A DNA stretch of 64,000 bases from Verticillium longisporum (Eukaryota; Ascomycota; Sordariomycetes; Glomerellales; Plectosphaerellaceae): positions 62,001 to 126,000 of the forward strand of contig JAETXT010000016.1 of NCBI GenBank assembly GCA_019188255.1, given 5' to 3'. The position numbers were made by a program, and so were the translations under genes. This document shows positions 1-13,155 of this stretch, piece after piece; position 1 is the first letter of the stretch; each line of letters begins with the position of its first letter. Under the pieces are notes generated by a model. That model was not told where the DNA came from and did not search any database. It worked only from the letters and a program-made list of their open reading frames with translations.

Positions 1-3000
1 AGTCTCTAGCGTATTAGATCTACTATCCTAATCTATAAAATGAATAAATGAATAAGTGAATAAGTAATAATAGGAGAATAATAGATAGAATAAGGAAAAA
101 TATAGCTTAATACTACTATTCCTATAAGCGCTGAATCCCTAGTCCCTAGCGCTACGGATTAATTGAATTAGCTATTAAATAGCTCTCTAAGGAAACGAAT
201 TAAATTATAATTAAATAATAGGAATAGGCTTTTAAACCCTTTAATAAAGGAAATGAATAATAATTAAATAGTATAATAGCTAATTAAATAGCGCTCTTAT
301 AATAGCTAGATATAGGCTCCTAAAGTCTCTAAATCGCTAATATATTAATAGAGGGTAGAAGAATAATTATTATTACCCCTTTTATTAGCTTTCTTAATAG
401 GAATAATAGAATTAAATTACTTTTAATAGGAATAATAGAATTAAATTACTTAAATAGGATTAATATATCCTATTAAGCTAATTTAGTAAATATTATATTC
501 TATAGATCTATATATTTAATTAATAAGTTATAGTAACTCTATTCCTTTTACCTTCCCTCTTCCCTATAACGATTCTTTATTTTTAAGATTAGCTAGCCTA
601 ATCTACTATTTTAGAGCTCCGACGATTACTAAATCCCTATTTTTACTACTCTCTCTCTCTCTTTTTCTCTTATCCCGGCCTTAATAATACCGCCTAAGCG
701 TAAAGCCCCTACGCCTATTACCCCTCCTACTAAGAGAGTAGCGAAGCGTAAGAACTTAGTTAGTATTAATCGTAGAAGCTATTAATCTAGGATATAGTAT
801 ATATATATAGTAATATTCGTAAGGTCCCCTACTTAAAGTACTTAAAGTCTTATCTTACTAATAAGTAAACTGAAACTAGCGCTAATAGTATATACTACGA
901 TTTAGAGCCTAAGGGTTCCTATTACTATAAGTATATTTCCGGGTACTCTTATAAATTAATATAAGCTTCTATAATCTCTATTTTCTAATATCTATAGCTT
1001 TAACGATTATTATCTATAATCCGGTCGGGGCGTTTAAGCCTACTATAAAGTTTTTAGCTATTTAGAATAAGAATAATAAACTAATAAGCTCTCTTCTCTA
1101 ATATTTCCCTAATTATCTAATCGTATAATTAGCTAATAGGGGATATAGGATATAGAGAAGTAATATACTATTATAAAGGGTATATTAATAATCGCTAAGG
1201 AGGAGGAGGCGAAGGGGGTAATAACCCTAATAAGGACCTCGATAATCTTTATAATACCGATTATAAGGCGGCTAAGCGGGCTATAGCTCTATAGCTCTTT
1301 AACTGCCTCTAATAGGACTCGCTAAAGTAGTTAAACTTAGATTCTTCGGATTCCAAGGCCTAGTTTACTTTATAGAGCAGTTATTTTACTATTTTACTAA
1401 TCGTAGAATCGTCGTTTTTACTTCTAGGGTACTCGTTTTTAAGCTTTACTATATTTTTATTAATATTAATTACCTTTACTCCTTAATTATTCTTTTTTAA
1501 TATTTAATCTATCCTTTAATCTTAATTATAACTTTATTAGAGCTTATTAGCGCTTCTAGTACCTAGTTTAGCGCTCTCTTAATTATTAAATCTATAGAGT
1601 TATCGCTTCTAGCGATCTAATGAATTTCATCGACTTCGTATTCTTTATAGCTTTACTATAACGCTATAAGATCTATTATTAAGCATTTCTCTATTATTAT
1701 ACTTAATTAAACTAAGTATTAGTAGAGCGAGTAGCTATTAATATAGATAATTATCTATAGAAGTAATAGTTCTAAGCATTTATAGATCTCTTAAAGTATC
1801 TATTTAAGGATATAAGCTATATCGAAGCTATTAATTATCCTATAGATCTCGCTAGCTAGAACTAAATATATAACCCGTTTATACTTAATAGATTACTAAT
1901 AGAGGATATTACTATATACTATAAAGGCATTCTCCTAATTATAAGAATATTTATTATTAAGGAGGATAACGAATCTAATCTATAAACTTAGGTCCTTATT
2001 ATTAATAAAGGAGCTATTAATAAATATATAAAGTTAGGCTATTAAGAGATCTAAATATATATAATTTAGGCTATAGCCTATATTAATAATCTACTATTAT
2101 ATATATTTATTAAGCTATTTAAAGTCGTCCTCTTATAAGTTCTTAGCTTAGGCTATAATAGAGAAATCGAAGGCTACCTCTAGTTAATAGGTTAAAGTAA
2201 TATAGGTACTACGAGCTCTCTAAGTAATATATTCCTATTCTAAGCTTACTATCCTTAGGGTTACTAGCTCTAAGCGATTACCTTAGCCTTTCTATTCAAT
2301 TATAAGATCTTTAGTTCTAACTTTAATAATATAGCCGTTAAAGATACTATTAGATCCTATATTAAGGACGGAAATAGGCTTTACTTAGAAGCTAGCGCTT
2401 TCGAGCTCTATTTATTCCTTTTATATAAATGCGGGCTCTCCGAGGTTAAGGGTATCGTTAATCTATATTCCGATTAGTCTAAAGCTCTCTCTAGCTCTAG
2501 TTAGAAGTAAATATAGATTATAGCCTATTAGAATAGCATTTAAGTACTCTCTATAATAGCATTAATAGATTATAAATTAATAGAGACCTAATTCTACGAT
2601 ACTATAGAGCGGCTTCATAATATAGAAGACGATTCTATCGGGGTATCTATACTATAGCTCCTTAGGAATATATAGGAGAACGTTATATAATAGATCTATA
2701 GCGCTCTAAGTATAGGCTTAATTAATATTATAGAGCATTAATTAATAGCTACGTTACTATAGTATTAGGGTAATTACTAGGATTAATCGTTAGCTATAGC
2801 GTATAATTATAGGTAACTATATTAATAGGGTTATCTTCTCCTAGTTACTATATCCTTAAACTACTAGTCTTAACTTCTTATATAGGGCTTAAGGGAGGCC
2901 TTTTACCTTTCTTATAAGCTAGTATCTAAAGATCTTAATATTAGGAAACGTAGATCTCCTAATTAGTACGATTACTCTAGCTACTAGGAGTAAGTCGATT

Positions 3001-6000
3001 TCCTCCTAATTAGACTATTTAAATAGCTTCCTAGGGGTTATTATTCTACCTTTATTATATAATTAAATAGCTAGGTTATACCCCTACTATTCCCTTTTAA
3101 TAATAAATTAGCGCTCGATCTATAAAGTCCTAGTCGTATTACTTTTACGATCTATAAAAGCTATTTATAATAGATTTATAGTATTTATTAACTTCCTAGG
3201 TCTTTTATATTATCGTAATAGAATTAGTTCTAAGTATTTAAATAGTTCTAGGGTCTCTAGAATTCGAACTACTATTATCTCCCTAGCCTATTAATCTAGC
3301 GATCTATTATATAGCTTAATATATATTCCTCTAAATTCTATTAGGCTATTAACTATTTTAATTATAATTACTATATTAGAAACTAATATAACTTTATAGG
3401 GATTAGTCTATTTCTCCTATTCTCGGAATATAAGAACGTCGCTTCCTAGCTCTAGCGATCTTAATAGTAATTATTTAATATCTAGTCTATTATAGGTATT
3501 AAGAGCATTATTAACCTTCCGCTTAATAACTATTCATTAAAGCTCCGCTATTACCTTATTAACCGCTTTAATACGCTATGCTTAGGTCGTAATAGGCGCT
3601 AAGTTAGTAGTAATCCTAGGTATTGCCCTGAATATAAGTAATATAAGTACTAATCTATTAAGCCTAATAATATTATTTATTACCTTTATAGCTCCTTAAA
3701 GTAGCGATTCTAGGCTTATATTATAAGACTCTACTTTTAAGATCGTATATGCTCTATATATTAGCTTATAATAGCTCTTAACCTTACCGATTAACTAATA
3801 AGCCTTTATAGGGATCTAATAATAGGTTATACCTAGGAGGCGTACCTCTACTTTAAACTCTATAGAAGTAAAGTTCGTTCTAGTATTAATAGTTATAATA
3901 TCTAGAAGCTTAAAGTATATATCTAATTAATACCTTTTAAGAGCTTCCTATATTATATAAACTATAAAATTAGGAATAAAAGTTATAGACTAGAATCCTA
4001 TATTTATATCGATTATATAAAGAATAGGCTTTCTATTTAAGTATATAATATCGATTAAAATCTTATAATTAAAATTAATATCTAACCTTAGAATAAACTT
4101 AAAGCGTTATAGAGACTTCCCTTTAATCTAATAATAATAATAGAAGTAGTTTATTAGCTCTAGAGCGTCCCGATTTATATCCTAGTCTACTCTCTAGAGT
4201 AAGTTCTATAGCTTCTTTATAGATAAGTAACCGAACCGTTTATAAATATATTAGAGCTCTACTTCTATTAAAAACGCTACTCTATCGCTCTCTATCCCTA
4301 TTATATATATAATCCCGGAGCTAGTATAGGTCTTTATATTTAAGAAGAACTATAAATAGCTCTATTTACGAAAAATGGGCATATACTCCTAGATCTCCCT
4401 AATACGCTTTACTAGCTTATTATATATATTATCTAAATAGACTCCGAGATCGTCTATATCCTTAATATGAAGTAGGAATAGGGTATTTATTAGGACGATA
4501 TAGAATGTAATTCTCCTAATTAGTATTAGAATAGTAATCTCCTTTATTATAGAAATAGGATTTCCTACTCTAAATCTTACTCTAGCCCCTATTCCCTACT
4601 TATTAACTATTAGGCTTAGTATTAGGGCTATTAGGGCCCTTATTTATAAAGCTCCTATTATAGAAACTAATACTATATCTATATTAAGGATAATACTATA
4701 TTATATAGAAATACTATTAATCTAATATTAAATAAAGAGCTATTCTATTAAAGCTATTATTTTAGCTTTTAGATTACTCCCCTAATTCTATATTAGAACG
4801 ATTTATTTACTAGGAAGTATATAGTATAAGTATTTATTAGTTTACTCTCGGGATTAGATTTAAAGGTATTATCTATTCCTAGCTTATTAAAAGTAGGATT
4901 ATCTAATTCCGAGCTCTTAATAGATTCTATTATTATTAAAAATTAATAGTATCCCTTCTATTAATCCCTATACGCTTCCTATATATATTTCTATTACTCT
5001 TTTAAATATTATTACTCTTTAGGAGAATACTTTATCGATCTATAATCTAGTTTAGAGTATATCTAGTATTTACGAATTCCGGATAATTAACGATTATTAG
5101 TTCTATATACTAACTACTCTCTACAATCTCCCCTTCTATTAGCCTAGTAATATCCGCTCCTATAACGTCTATTAGTATAGAAGTACTTAAGCGTTCTAGT
5201 ATTCTCCTTTACTTTTAATATATTCTTAAGCTATATAGATAGTATATTAAAAGATCGCTCTAACCTTATTAATATAATCTTTAGCTCTAGGACGCCTTAA
5301 ACTACCCTTAGAGTATTTATATAGAGATAAATCTCTTCCTTAAATATAGGGCTAAGTACTTTTTAATATTATTAAAGCCTATTTAGAAAGATCTAGAGAA
5401 CTTCTATTTATAGCTTTCCTATATTATTAGCTTCTATTATTATAGAGTAGAACGTTATCGAGCTCTAATCTATATAATACTATACTCTATTAATCTCTAA
5501 ATCGAACTATTATTTAATTACTAGGTATATTTAATAAAGTCCTTTACTCTAATTTATATATTCTAGGAAGAAAGTTTATATATATTCTAAAAGTATATTT
5601 AGGAAGAGTATATAGAGCTATATATAGCGGATTTATAATAGTTCATAAACGTCTATAAAGATATATATTTTATTATTAAGGATATTATATATCTCCCTAA
5701 AATAATTATTCTCTTTATTCTAGAATAATATAAATTATTTAATTATAGCTCTATCGATTAGTAAATTTATTAATTTATATAATAATAGAATATAATACTA
5801 AGCTAGTAGGTTCTAAGTAATATTTAGGGGTAAAGTCTTATTTCTTTATAATTAAAGTATAATCTCTCGTTAACTAGATTACCTACTTTATTAATTAGAT
5901 AATTCTAGAATTAGGGGCTATTAGGGATCTATCCTCCCTATTTATAGTTTTCGGATTTAGGATAGCTAAGCGTTCCTTATAGATTATTACTTATTATCCT

Positions 6001-8667
6001 ATTAATCTCGCTATTCTTTTACTCTTTAGAGTATTAAATCCTAGTTAATAGTAATCGATTCTATTATATTAGGCATCTCTTCCTATAAAAGTATTAGGAT
6101 TAGTCTCTTTAATATCTTAGTATTTACTACTCCTAGAAGAGGGATCCCGTACTCTACTAGATATACTTTTAGCGCTTAAATAATTATTATATTATAGGAA
6201 TTAAAGTCCTCTTTAATCTAGCCCTAGAAGTCTTTAATAAATACCTCTAGGAAGTAAACTCCTTTTATAATCCTATATATACTTATTACTTTAAGGATCT
6301 AGGCGCTCTTAAGATCTACGGATGCCGAATCTAGTAATCTAGGGAATTATAATTCTATTCTATTAATAATAAAGTTAATATCGAGACCCTTCCTAACCTT
6401 CTACGTTAAGTATAATATATTAAATTCTTCTAGAATACCGTCGAACTCCTATTATATCTTTTTAGCGCTCTCTAGCTCTATTACGGAGCTATTACCGTAA
6501 TCCGAGGAGCTTATTATCGTTAATTTTATTAAAGCTTTATTATAGTTAATTAATTATTCCGTAGAGCTTCGTTTATTAGGTTTAATAGCTAATAATATAG
6601 CCTAGGTAGTAATCTTAAGCGTAGGAGTCCTAAAATACTCGAAGTAGATAGTACTCCTATAGATTATATAATAGGGGATTTCCCTACTATTAAGCTCTTA
6701 TAAGAGTCTTAAAGTACTTAAAGTAAACGGTACTCTTACGATTATTTATATAGTATAATCGATAAGCTTACGTATAGCGAATTTACTATCTATAGGATCG
6801 ATCTTAACTTCTCTAGCTCTAGCTATTCTATATTATATTAAATATAATACTAATTAGTATTAAGAGGGCTTTACTATTTATATAAACCCTAATTTATTAC
6901 TTTAGCTATACCTAAGAGCTCTAAATTAGTAGGGTAGGTAATATATAGGTTATAATTATTAATAATTCTATCTCTCTAAATTACTACTACCTATATAAAT
7001 TAGATATACCTATTTAATTTACTGATTACGTAAGCTATGAATTACGTACTCCTAAGAGCTATAAATCCTAGCCCTAGTAATTACTATATCGGTGAATCCT
7101 ATATAGTAATTACCGACCTAGGTAATCCCCTAATATTAGTTTAATATTAACCTTATTATCTATAACTTAGTATTTTAGCTTTATATTCTAGCTTATAGGG
7201 GTATTATTAATTATAATAATAGTATAATAACCTCTTAAACTATAAGTATTTTATCCGAAATTAATATTAGCTATTTAATTAATATATCCTAATATCCTAG
7301 TTATTTACTTAGGGATCTCCTCCTTTCTATTAAATATAAATAAAGTCTAGAAGATATTAATATTCTCCTATCTATCTATTTCGGAGAAATCTAATAACTA
7401 TTCCTAATTAGCTAGGAGAAGAGTATCTATAAACTATTAATAAGAATATAATAATTAAGACTATTATATATTAAGCTAAAGATTCTATATTAATTTCTTT
7501 AAAATATTAAAATAATTTATTAGAGTTCTCTTATAATTTTCTTATTATTTCTTTATCTATATAATAGGAATATAAACCCTATTATCCTAAATAAGCTATT
7601 AACTTTATAAACTATTTACTTTATATTATAGAATCTTAGCCTATATAGTAATTAAATCCTATAATATATTATAGGGGATAACCTTTTAATTATAGATTCT
7701 AAGTATATATTTTAAGATAATTCTCTTATTTTCGTTTAAAATCTTATTAAGAGGGATATAATCCTTCTTCTAAATATAGCTATTATTTATAATAATATTA
7801 GCCTTTAATTAAAGATATTTAATTAATTTATTCTATATCTATAATTAAATTATAAAGCTAGCTTTTATAAAAATAGCTTAAGATAATTAGCCTATATAAT
7901 AATCTTATAATAATTATAATTTACTCTAAGAATAGCTATATTAAAAGTAGAATCGTTTTTCTTAAATACTTAAAATAAAACCCTTTTTAGAAAGGAAAGA
8001 AACTATTTAAGTATATTATTATATTTAATCTTATAATTAGAATAGAATTTCTAGAACTAAGTAAGAGATTTAATATCACTTTTATATTAAAGAAAGAGAA
8101 AATTATTTATTAAATATTAAAATATAAATAAATCTAAATCTTAGATCTTCTCTTTAATATCTTAGATAATATTATCGTTTCGGGCTTTAAGATATTCTTT
8201 ATTAGCTATTATTTTATCTTTAAATATATCCTTTTATAGATTTTTATCCTTAATATTAAAGCGAATCTAAATAGATAATATTTTAATATCCCTAGAATTA
8301 ATTAATATATTAGCTATTATATAGCTAGGAAATTTACTAAATAATATTATATTTATTTTTAATCTATTAGAGCTACTTTTCTTAATCGGTTTAATTTAGA
8401 ATAAGAAAAGAAAGAGATTTCTTTTTATTTCGAATTATATAATTCTTCCTAATACTCTAGTAATTCTTAATATTATAAATCTCTTTCTCTTTAATATTTA
8501 TACTTTCGATTTAAGTATATACCTTCTTTATATTAAGATTAATAGAATATTCTATATCTACTTTCTATTCTAATTTTATTAATTAATATATTATTTATTA
8601 TAGCTATATTAAGTATTTACTATTAATAGAGCGTAGTATATCGAATTAGGGTAATAAGGGCGGGGGC

Positions 8668-8707
<40 letters not shown>

Positions 8708-8824
8708 GGAGTTAAAGGAGGGATCTATATTAATTCGAATAGATATTCTAATATTAGAGCTCCTATTTATTTAAATTATTATAGAAGGTATATAGATCGC
8801 TAATTAATCTAAGCTTTAATTTTT
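1..8824. repeat. AT-rich, RIP-degraded repeat block (left edge outside window)
   Basis: This stretch is extremely AT-rich and carries stop codons in every frame, with no open frame of useful length. CA and TG dinucleotides are nearly absent while TA is greatly over-represented and CG is kept; for example 1501-1560 and 4681-4740 contain no CA and no TG. This is the expected product of fungal repeat-induced point mutation, which converts CpA to TpA on either strand. The block is therefore read as old transposon sequence, but I could not identify intact termini or a protein motif that would name the family. No functional gene is visible. The left boundary lies outside the window; the right boundary is the small inverted-repeat element at 8825-8957. 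Confidence 0.85.
8668..8707. repeat. (TAT)n microsatellite
   Basis: About 40 bp of uninterrupted TAT trinucleotide repeat, lying near the right edge of the RIP-degraded block. Confidence 0.95.
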
Positions 8825-8957
8825 TAGGTTCTCTAGGTTACTTAGAGAAAGCTTATAGGTTTAATTAAGTTAACTTAAAAGCCTATATAATTTAAGTAGG
8901 TTTTTAGGTTAACCTAATTAAACCTATAGGCTTTCTCTAGATAACCTAGAGAACCTA
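8825..8957. mobile_element. 129-bp MITE-like inverted-repeat element with TA flanks
   Basis: The segment 8827-8955 begins GGTTCTCTAGG and ends with its reverse complement. The two arms of about 50 bp match at nearly every position (left arm about 8827-8876, right arm about 8906-8955), and the mismatches are mostly transitions. Both ends are flanked by the dinucleotide TA, the target duplication of Tc1/mariner/pogo elements. There is no room for a transposase, so this would be a non-autonomous MITE. It sits exactly where the AT-rich block gives way to normal DNA, upstream of SDA1. The TA flank is only two bases, so the superfamily is uncertain. Confidence 0.7.
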
Positions 8958-9455
8958 AATATCCACTCCCCTATAATACCTAAATTAGACTATTTGGGTA
9001 TTCCTAAGCCTAGGTAAGGGACAGGCTCTTCGTATAGATATAAGATACCCGACTCTCCCCTCGACCTGCATAACTTCATGTGGTAGAAAGAAGAGGCTGG
9101 ATGCAACACTACCCATATTGGCATCTTATCTAACTATTGACACGAACCAAACTCATCCCTCTAATATAATGAATCGATCGAAAACCGAGGCTCAACCCAT
9201 GGTGCTACGCAAAAAGAGTAACCCCCTTGGCCCATCTGTATGGACCCCCTTAACATGTGAACCCCCTCTTCCCACCATTGGGCCCCACTGTGAATCCTGG
9301 ATAAGGACTGATAAGGAACTTTCGCCCAAAATTTCTGTTTGCTCGTCCTGGACGGCCTTTCCCATGTTCAGCGCTGCTGGTCTCTGGTCTCCCAGCCCCG
9401 CCACCGCCAACAACACCACAACACCACATCGACACGCACTCGGCTCACTCTCAAA
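8958..9455. other. Upstream region of SDA1, no separate gene seen
   Basis: About 500 bp between the MITE and the SDA1 start codon. Base composition is normal. It presumably holds the SDA1 promoter and 5' UTR; I see no distinct motif to mark. The short open frames here are not supported by any family resemblance. Confidence 0.5.
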
Positions 9456-11779
9456 ATGGGCAAACGCAAGGTCGCAGCTCTCGAGAAGGTCGACGCCGAC
9501 TTGTAAGTTGACAACCTCACGATCCTTCCGATCCCCAGGGCTCGACCACCCCTCCCGCTAACCTCACCGTCACAGCGCGAGCCTCCAGTACAAGATCCGC
9601 CGCGACCCCAACTCGTACGAGGACAACTTTCTCCAGCAATGGGGCCAGTACGAGAGCCAACGTGAGGTCTTCCTCGTCTCCCCACGACCGCGACCCCCGA
9701 GTACACCGAGTCCTTCCACAACCTCGTCGATCTCATCGCACACGTCGCCGACTGCTACCCTCAACATGCCGAGGCCTTTCCCGGCGACCTCAAGGCCATC
9801 TTGCTGCAGCACCACGAGGTCCTACACCCTGAACTGCGCGAGAAGATTGTCGGAAGTCTCGTACTCCTCAGGAGAAAGGAGGTCATCGACTCGACTCAGC
9901 TGCTAACTACACTCTTCCCTATCCTCGTATCGTCGCCGAGCAAGTCCCTGCGAACGCTGCTATTCCAGAAGATCCTCGGCGACCTACGCAACGCAAACTC
10001 AAAATCGACGAACCACCCCTCAACCGCACCATCCAGACCGTCCTCTACAACCTCATTACTGCTGACCGCGCCTCACCCAAGGCCGTCTGGGCCGTCAAGT
10101 TGACGCGCGAGCTGTGGAAGCGCCAGGTCTGGACCGACGCCAAGACTGTGGACGTTATGAAGGAGGCCTGTCTCTCCGATAATGAAAAGGTTGTCGTCGG
10201 CGCCGTGCGCTTCTTCCTCGGCGGCGATAAGGAGCGCGAGGAGCTCGAGGACGACAGCAGCGACGAGGAGGCCATTGACCTGCAAAAGATGAAGCACCAG
10301 ATCGGCATCAACAAAAAGTCTAAGAAGAAGGCCAACGCCTACCGCAAGGCTGTCACTAAGATCCACAAGCAGGAGCGCGGCAAGGAGAAGCCGCACCCGC
10401 TCAACTTCTCCGCCTTTCACCTACTCCACGACCCCCAAGGCTTTGCCGAGCAGGTCTTCCAGAAGCACCTCCAGAGCACTAAGACCAAGATGGTCCTCGA
10501 GCACAGGATCCTCGTGCTGCAGCTCGTCACCCGCCTCGTCGGCCTGCACAAGCTGACCATTGTCTCACTCTACTCGTGGTTCATCAAGTACCTCACGCCT
10601 AAACAGGAGTCCGTCACGTCCTTCCTCGCCTGCCTCGCCCAAGCCACCCACAACCTCGTGCCGCCCGACTGTCTGGAGCCTCTCGTGCAGAAGGTTGCCA
10701 ACGAGTTCGTTTCCGAGGCCGCTGCTGGTGAGGTCGCCGCCGCCGGTCTCAACGCCATCAGGGAGATTTGCGCCCGTCAGCCCCTCGCCATGGAGGACAC
10801 GCTGCTGCAGGATCTCGTGCAGTACCGCAAGAGCAAGGACAAGGGCACCATGATGGCTGCCAAGGGCCTGCTGTCGCTGTTCCGTGAGGTCGGCGCCGAC
10901 CTGCTGGCCAAGAAGGACCGCGGCAAGGACGCGACGATCGGTCTCAAGACTGGCGAGGTCAGGAAGAAGCGCTTCGGCGAGCAGGAGGCCGGCGGCATCG
11001 AGGGCCTCGAATTACTAGAGCAGTGGAAGGAGGAGCAGAGGAAGGCCAAGCGCGCGGCCAAGGGTTTGCCCGAGGAGGTCGGCGAGGATGAGAAGGAGGA
11101 CGAGGACGACGGCTTTAACTCGGATGACTGGGATGTCGAGTCGGTCGATAGCGACGATTCCGGCGGCTGGATCGCCGTCAGCTCGGATGAGGAGGAGGAC
11201 GAGCCTGCGCCTAAGAAGCGGAGAAAGAGCACAGTCGATGACGAGGAAGCAGACGCCGACAAGGAAGGCGACGACGAGAGGGACGGCGAGGATGTCGAGA
11301 GCGAGGTGCAGAGGATATCCAAGCTCGCGACAACGTCGATCCTGACGCCGGCGGACCTCCAGAAGCTGCAGGAGCTGCGCATGGAGGCCAGCGTTAACAA
11401 GGCCATGGGCACCAAGTCCAACCGGTCCAAGAAGCTCGAGGAGGCGCTAGCACGACACATTGACGACGGTCTGACGGCGGAGCAGATTGAGGCGCCCGCG
11501 CGCCTGCGCAAGACGACCAAGGAAGAGCGCGTCGCCCTGGCCAAGGAGGGCAAGCCCGAGCGCGGCGAGCACAAGAGCACCCAGGCCATCAGACGGTCCA
11601 AGAAGGATGCCGAGGGCAAGAGTACGACGAACAAGGAGAAGGCCAGACAGAAGAACTTCCTCATGACCCTCAACAAGGCCAAGTACAAGCAGAAGAGGAG
11701 TCTGGTCCAGACGAGGCAGGTCCTGCAGGGCCACGTCAACCGGGCCAAGAGGGGCGGCCGCCGGGGCAACATTGGCTGA
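9456..11779 (+). CDS. SDA1: Sda1 homologue, 60S ribosomal subunit biogenesis/export factor
   Basis: Sda1 is an essential nucleolar/nuclear protein needed for late 60S pre-ribosome maturation and export. The start is the ATG at 9456 (MGKRKVAAL). Exon 1 is 9456-9502, followed by an intron at 9503-9575 (GTAAGT donor, GCTAAC branch, ACAG acceptor); exon 2 runs 9576-11779. Recognisable blocks are YKIRRDP near the N-terminus, HHEVLHPELREKIVGSLVLL, RTIQTVLYNLIT, LTRELWKRQVW, an acidic and Lys-rich centre, and a basic C-terminus ending GGRRGNIG. The reading frame breaks twice, at the C4 runs 9680-9683 and 10016-10019, and each break is closed by one more C. The frame-corrected product is about 750 residues, close to the yeast protein. 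Because the gene is essential and every conserved block survives, I infer sequence error, not decay. Confidence 0.93.
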
Positions 11780-12649
11780 TTCTAGACATGATAATACCAT
11801 TTCCGCTGTTCATTTTGTCGACGGTCTACTGCGAGTGACTCGATATTTATGATTCGTTGGCATGTCTGATGCAAGGCATGAGAAGAGTACTTGTGCGGCT
11901 CGCAGTGTTTTCAGCTGATATCATTAACACTCACCGCTACGGGAACCATGACCAGAGAATATTTTACATACCATCCACCAAGTCGTTCCCATTTGATCAT
12001 CCCGTCATGCCCTGTTCGGTTAAAACGACGCAATGGATATATGCCGAGAGCTCCTAACAATCCCTAATTGTATTGACTTTGAACACGTATGTGACGAGGG
12101 GCTCTTCTACGGGACGTTGCCATTACGTGCTTCATCCAGAATGCTCTTGAACATGATTCTCTCTACACTTAAGTCTTAATAATGCCAGACTGCGCCCTTA
12201 CAATAATTATGAACTGTTACCTTGATACCTTCACTGGCGTGTCCAGAAACACTTTGGTTTGCAATTTAACTAGCTCACAGGCGGGTGTGTAATGTGACAC
12301 ATACACTCTTGTCATACCCAGATCGCCATTGCTGTCTCTGTATCCACGTTTAACTGAATTCAGGGCTTCCTCATCATGCTCGCTCTGGGGCCACTATGGT
12401 ACAAAGCAAAAACGCCATCTAATAGTGATAGACTTTACATCCATTTTCTCTCCATTAAGTTTCCTCTGAAGTTTGCAGTCTTTTTGCCTTGTCTATTCTT
12501 TTGATTGTACTATGTAAGGGTTTGCGAGTAGAAATCGCATTGTTTCCGGATAGTGGATTGAAGTCATCTAGCAATTAATCGCAAACGAGCAGCAAACTAG
12601 AGTATACGGGCAATACCTCTCTCTATATAGTACTATATATATATCTATA
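11780..12649. other. Intergenic, nothing recognisable
   Basis: Follows the SDA1 stop codon and should hold its 3' UTR and terminator. Composition is near 50% AT. No conserved coding frame, RNA gene or repeat was found. Confidence 0.5.
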
Positions 12650-12990
12650 GCCTTTTTACTCTTATCTTTTTTCTCTTATATACTCTACCCTTATCCTTCT
12701 TCCTACTATCCTCTTCCGTCCTCCTTCCTCCTATCCTCTTCCCTTCCTTCCTCCGTCCTCCTTCCTCTTATCCTTCTTCCTCCCGTCCCCCCATTCTCCT
12801 CTATCCTCCTCCCTCTATTCTTCTTCCCCTATCCTTCTTCCCTTCCATCCTCCTCCCTCTATCCTTCTTTCCCCTATTCTATTCCCTTCTACTCTCTTCC
12901 CTTCTATTCCCTTCCCCTCTGTCCTCCTTCCTCCTATCCTTCTTCCTCCTATCCTTCTTCCCCCGTCCTTCTCCCCCGCGACTTATTCTT
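12650..12990. repeat. Long polypyrimidine tract (irregular CCTCCTTCC/CTATCC units)
   Basis: About 340 bp of almost pure C and T on the plus strand, made of irregular 8-20 bp units such as TCCTTCTTCC and TCCTCCTATCC. It marks the left border of the accessory segment that holds the broken genes at 13.1-20.3 kb. A similar pyrimidine-rich array lies near the other end, at 19.65-19.82 kb. Confidence 0.9.
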
Positions 12991-13155
12991 CTTCTTCCTC
13001 GTTTATATTAGGTTCTAGACTATAATACCTTTAATATCCAGGGACCCTTCTATATCTCTGAGACAATACCTCATTCAAGCTCTTCGCCGTTTCGTCCTCA
13101 TCCCTACCTATATATATCGACCTTACCTATATACTTGAGCCGAAGCTATACAACG

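Noticed and set aside
1..8824. A centromere or a CRISPR-like array in the AT-rich block
   Set aside because: No regular spacer-repeat pattern is present, and the loss of CA/TG dinucleotides is explained by RIP of transposons; a centromere cannot be claimed from 9 kb.
9662..9699. Very short intron in SDA1 explaining the first frame break
   Set aside because: The sequence to be removed encodes the conserved REVFLVSP block, so a one-base error is the better explanation.
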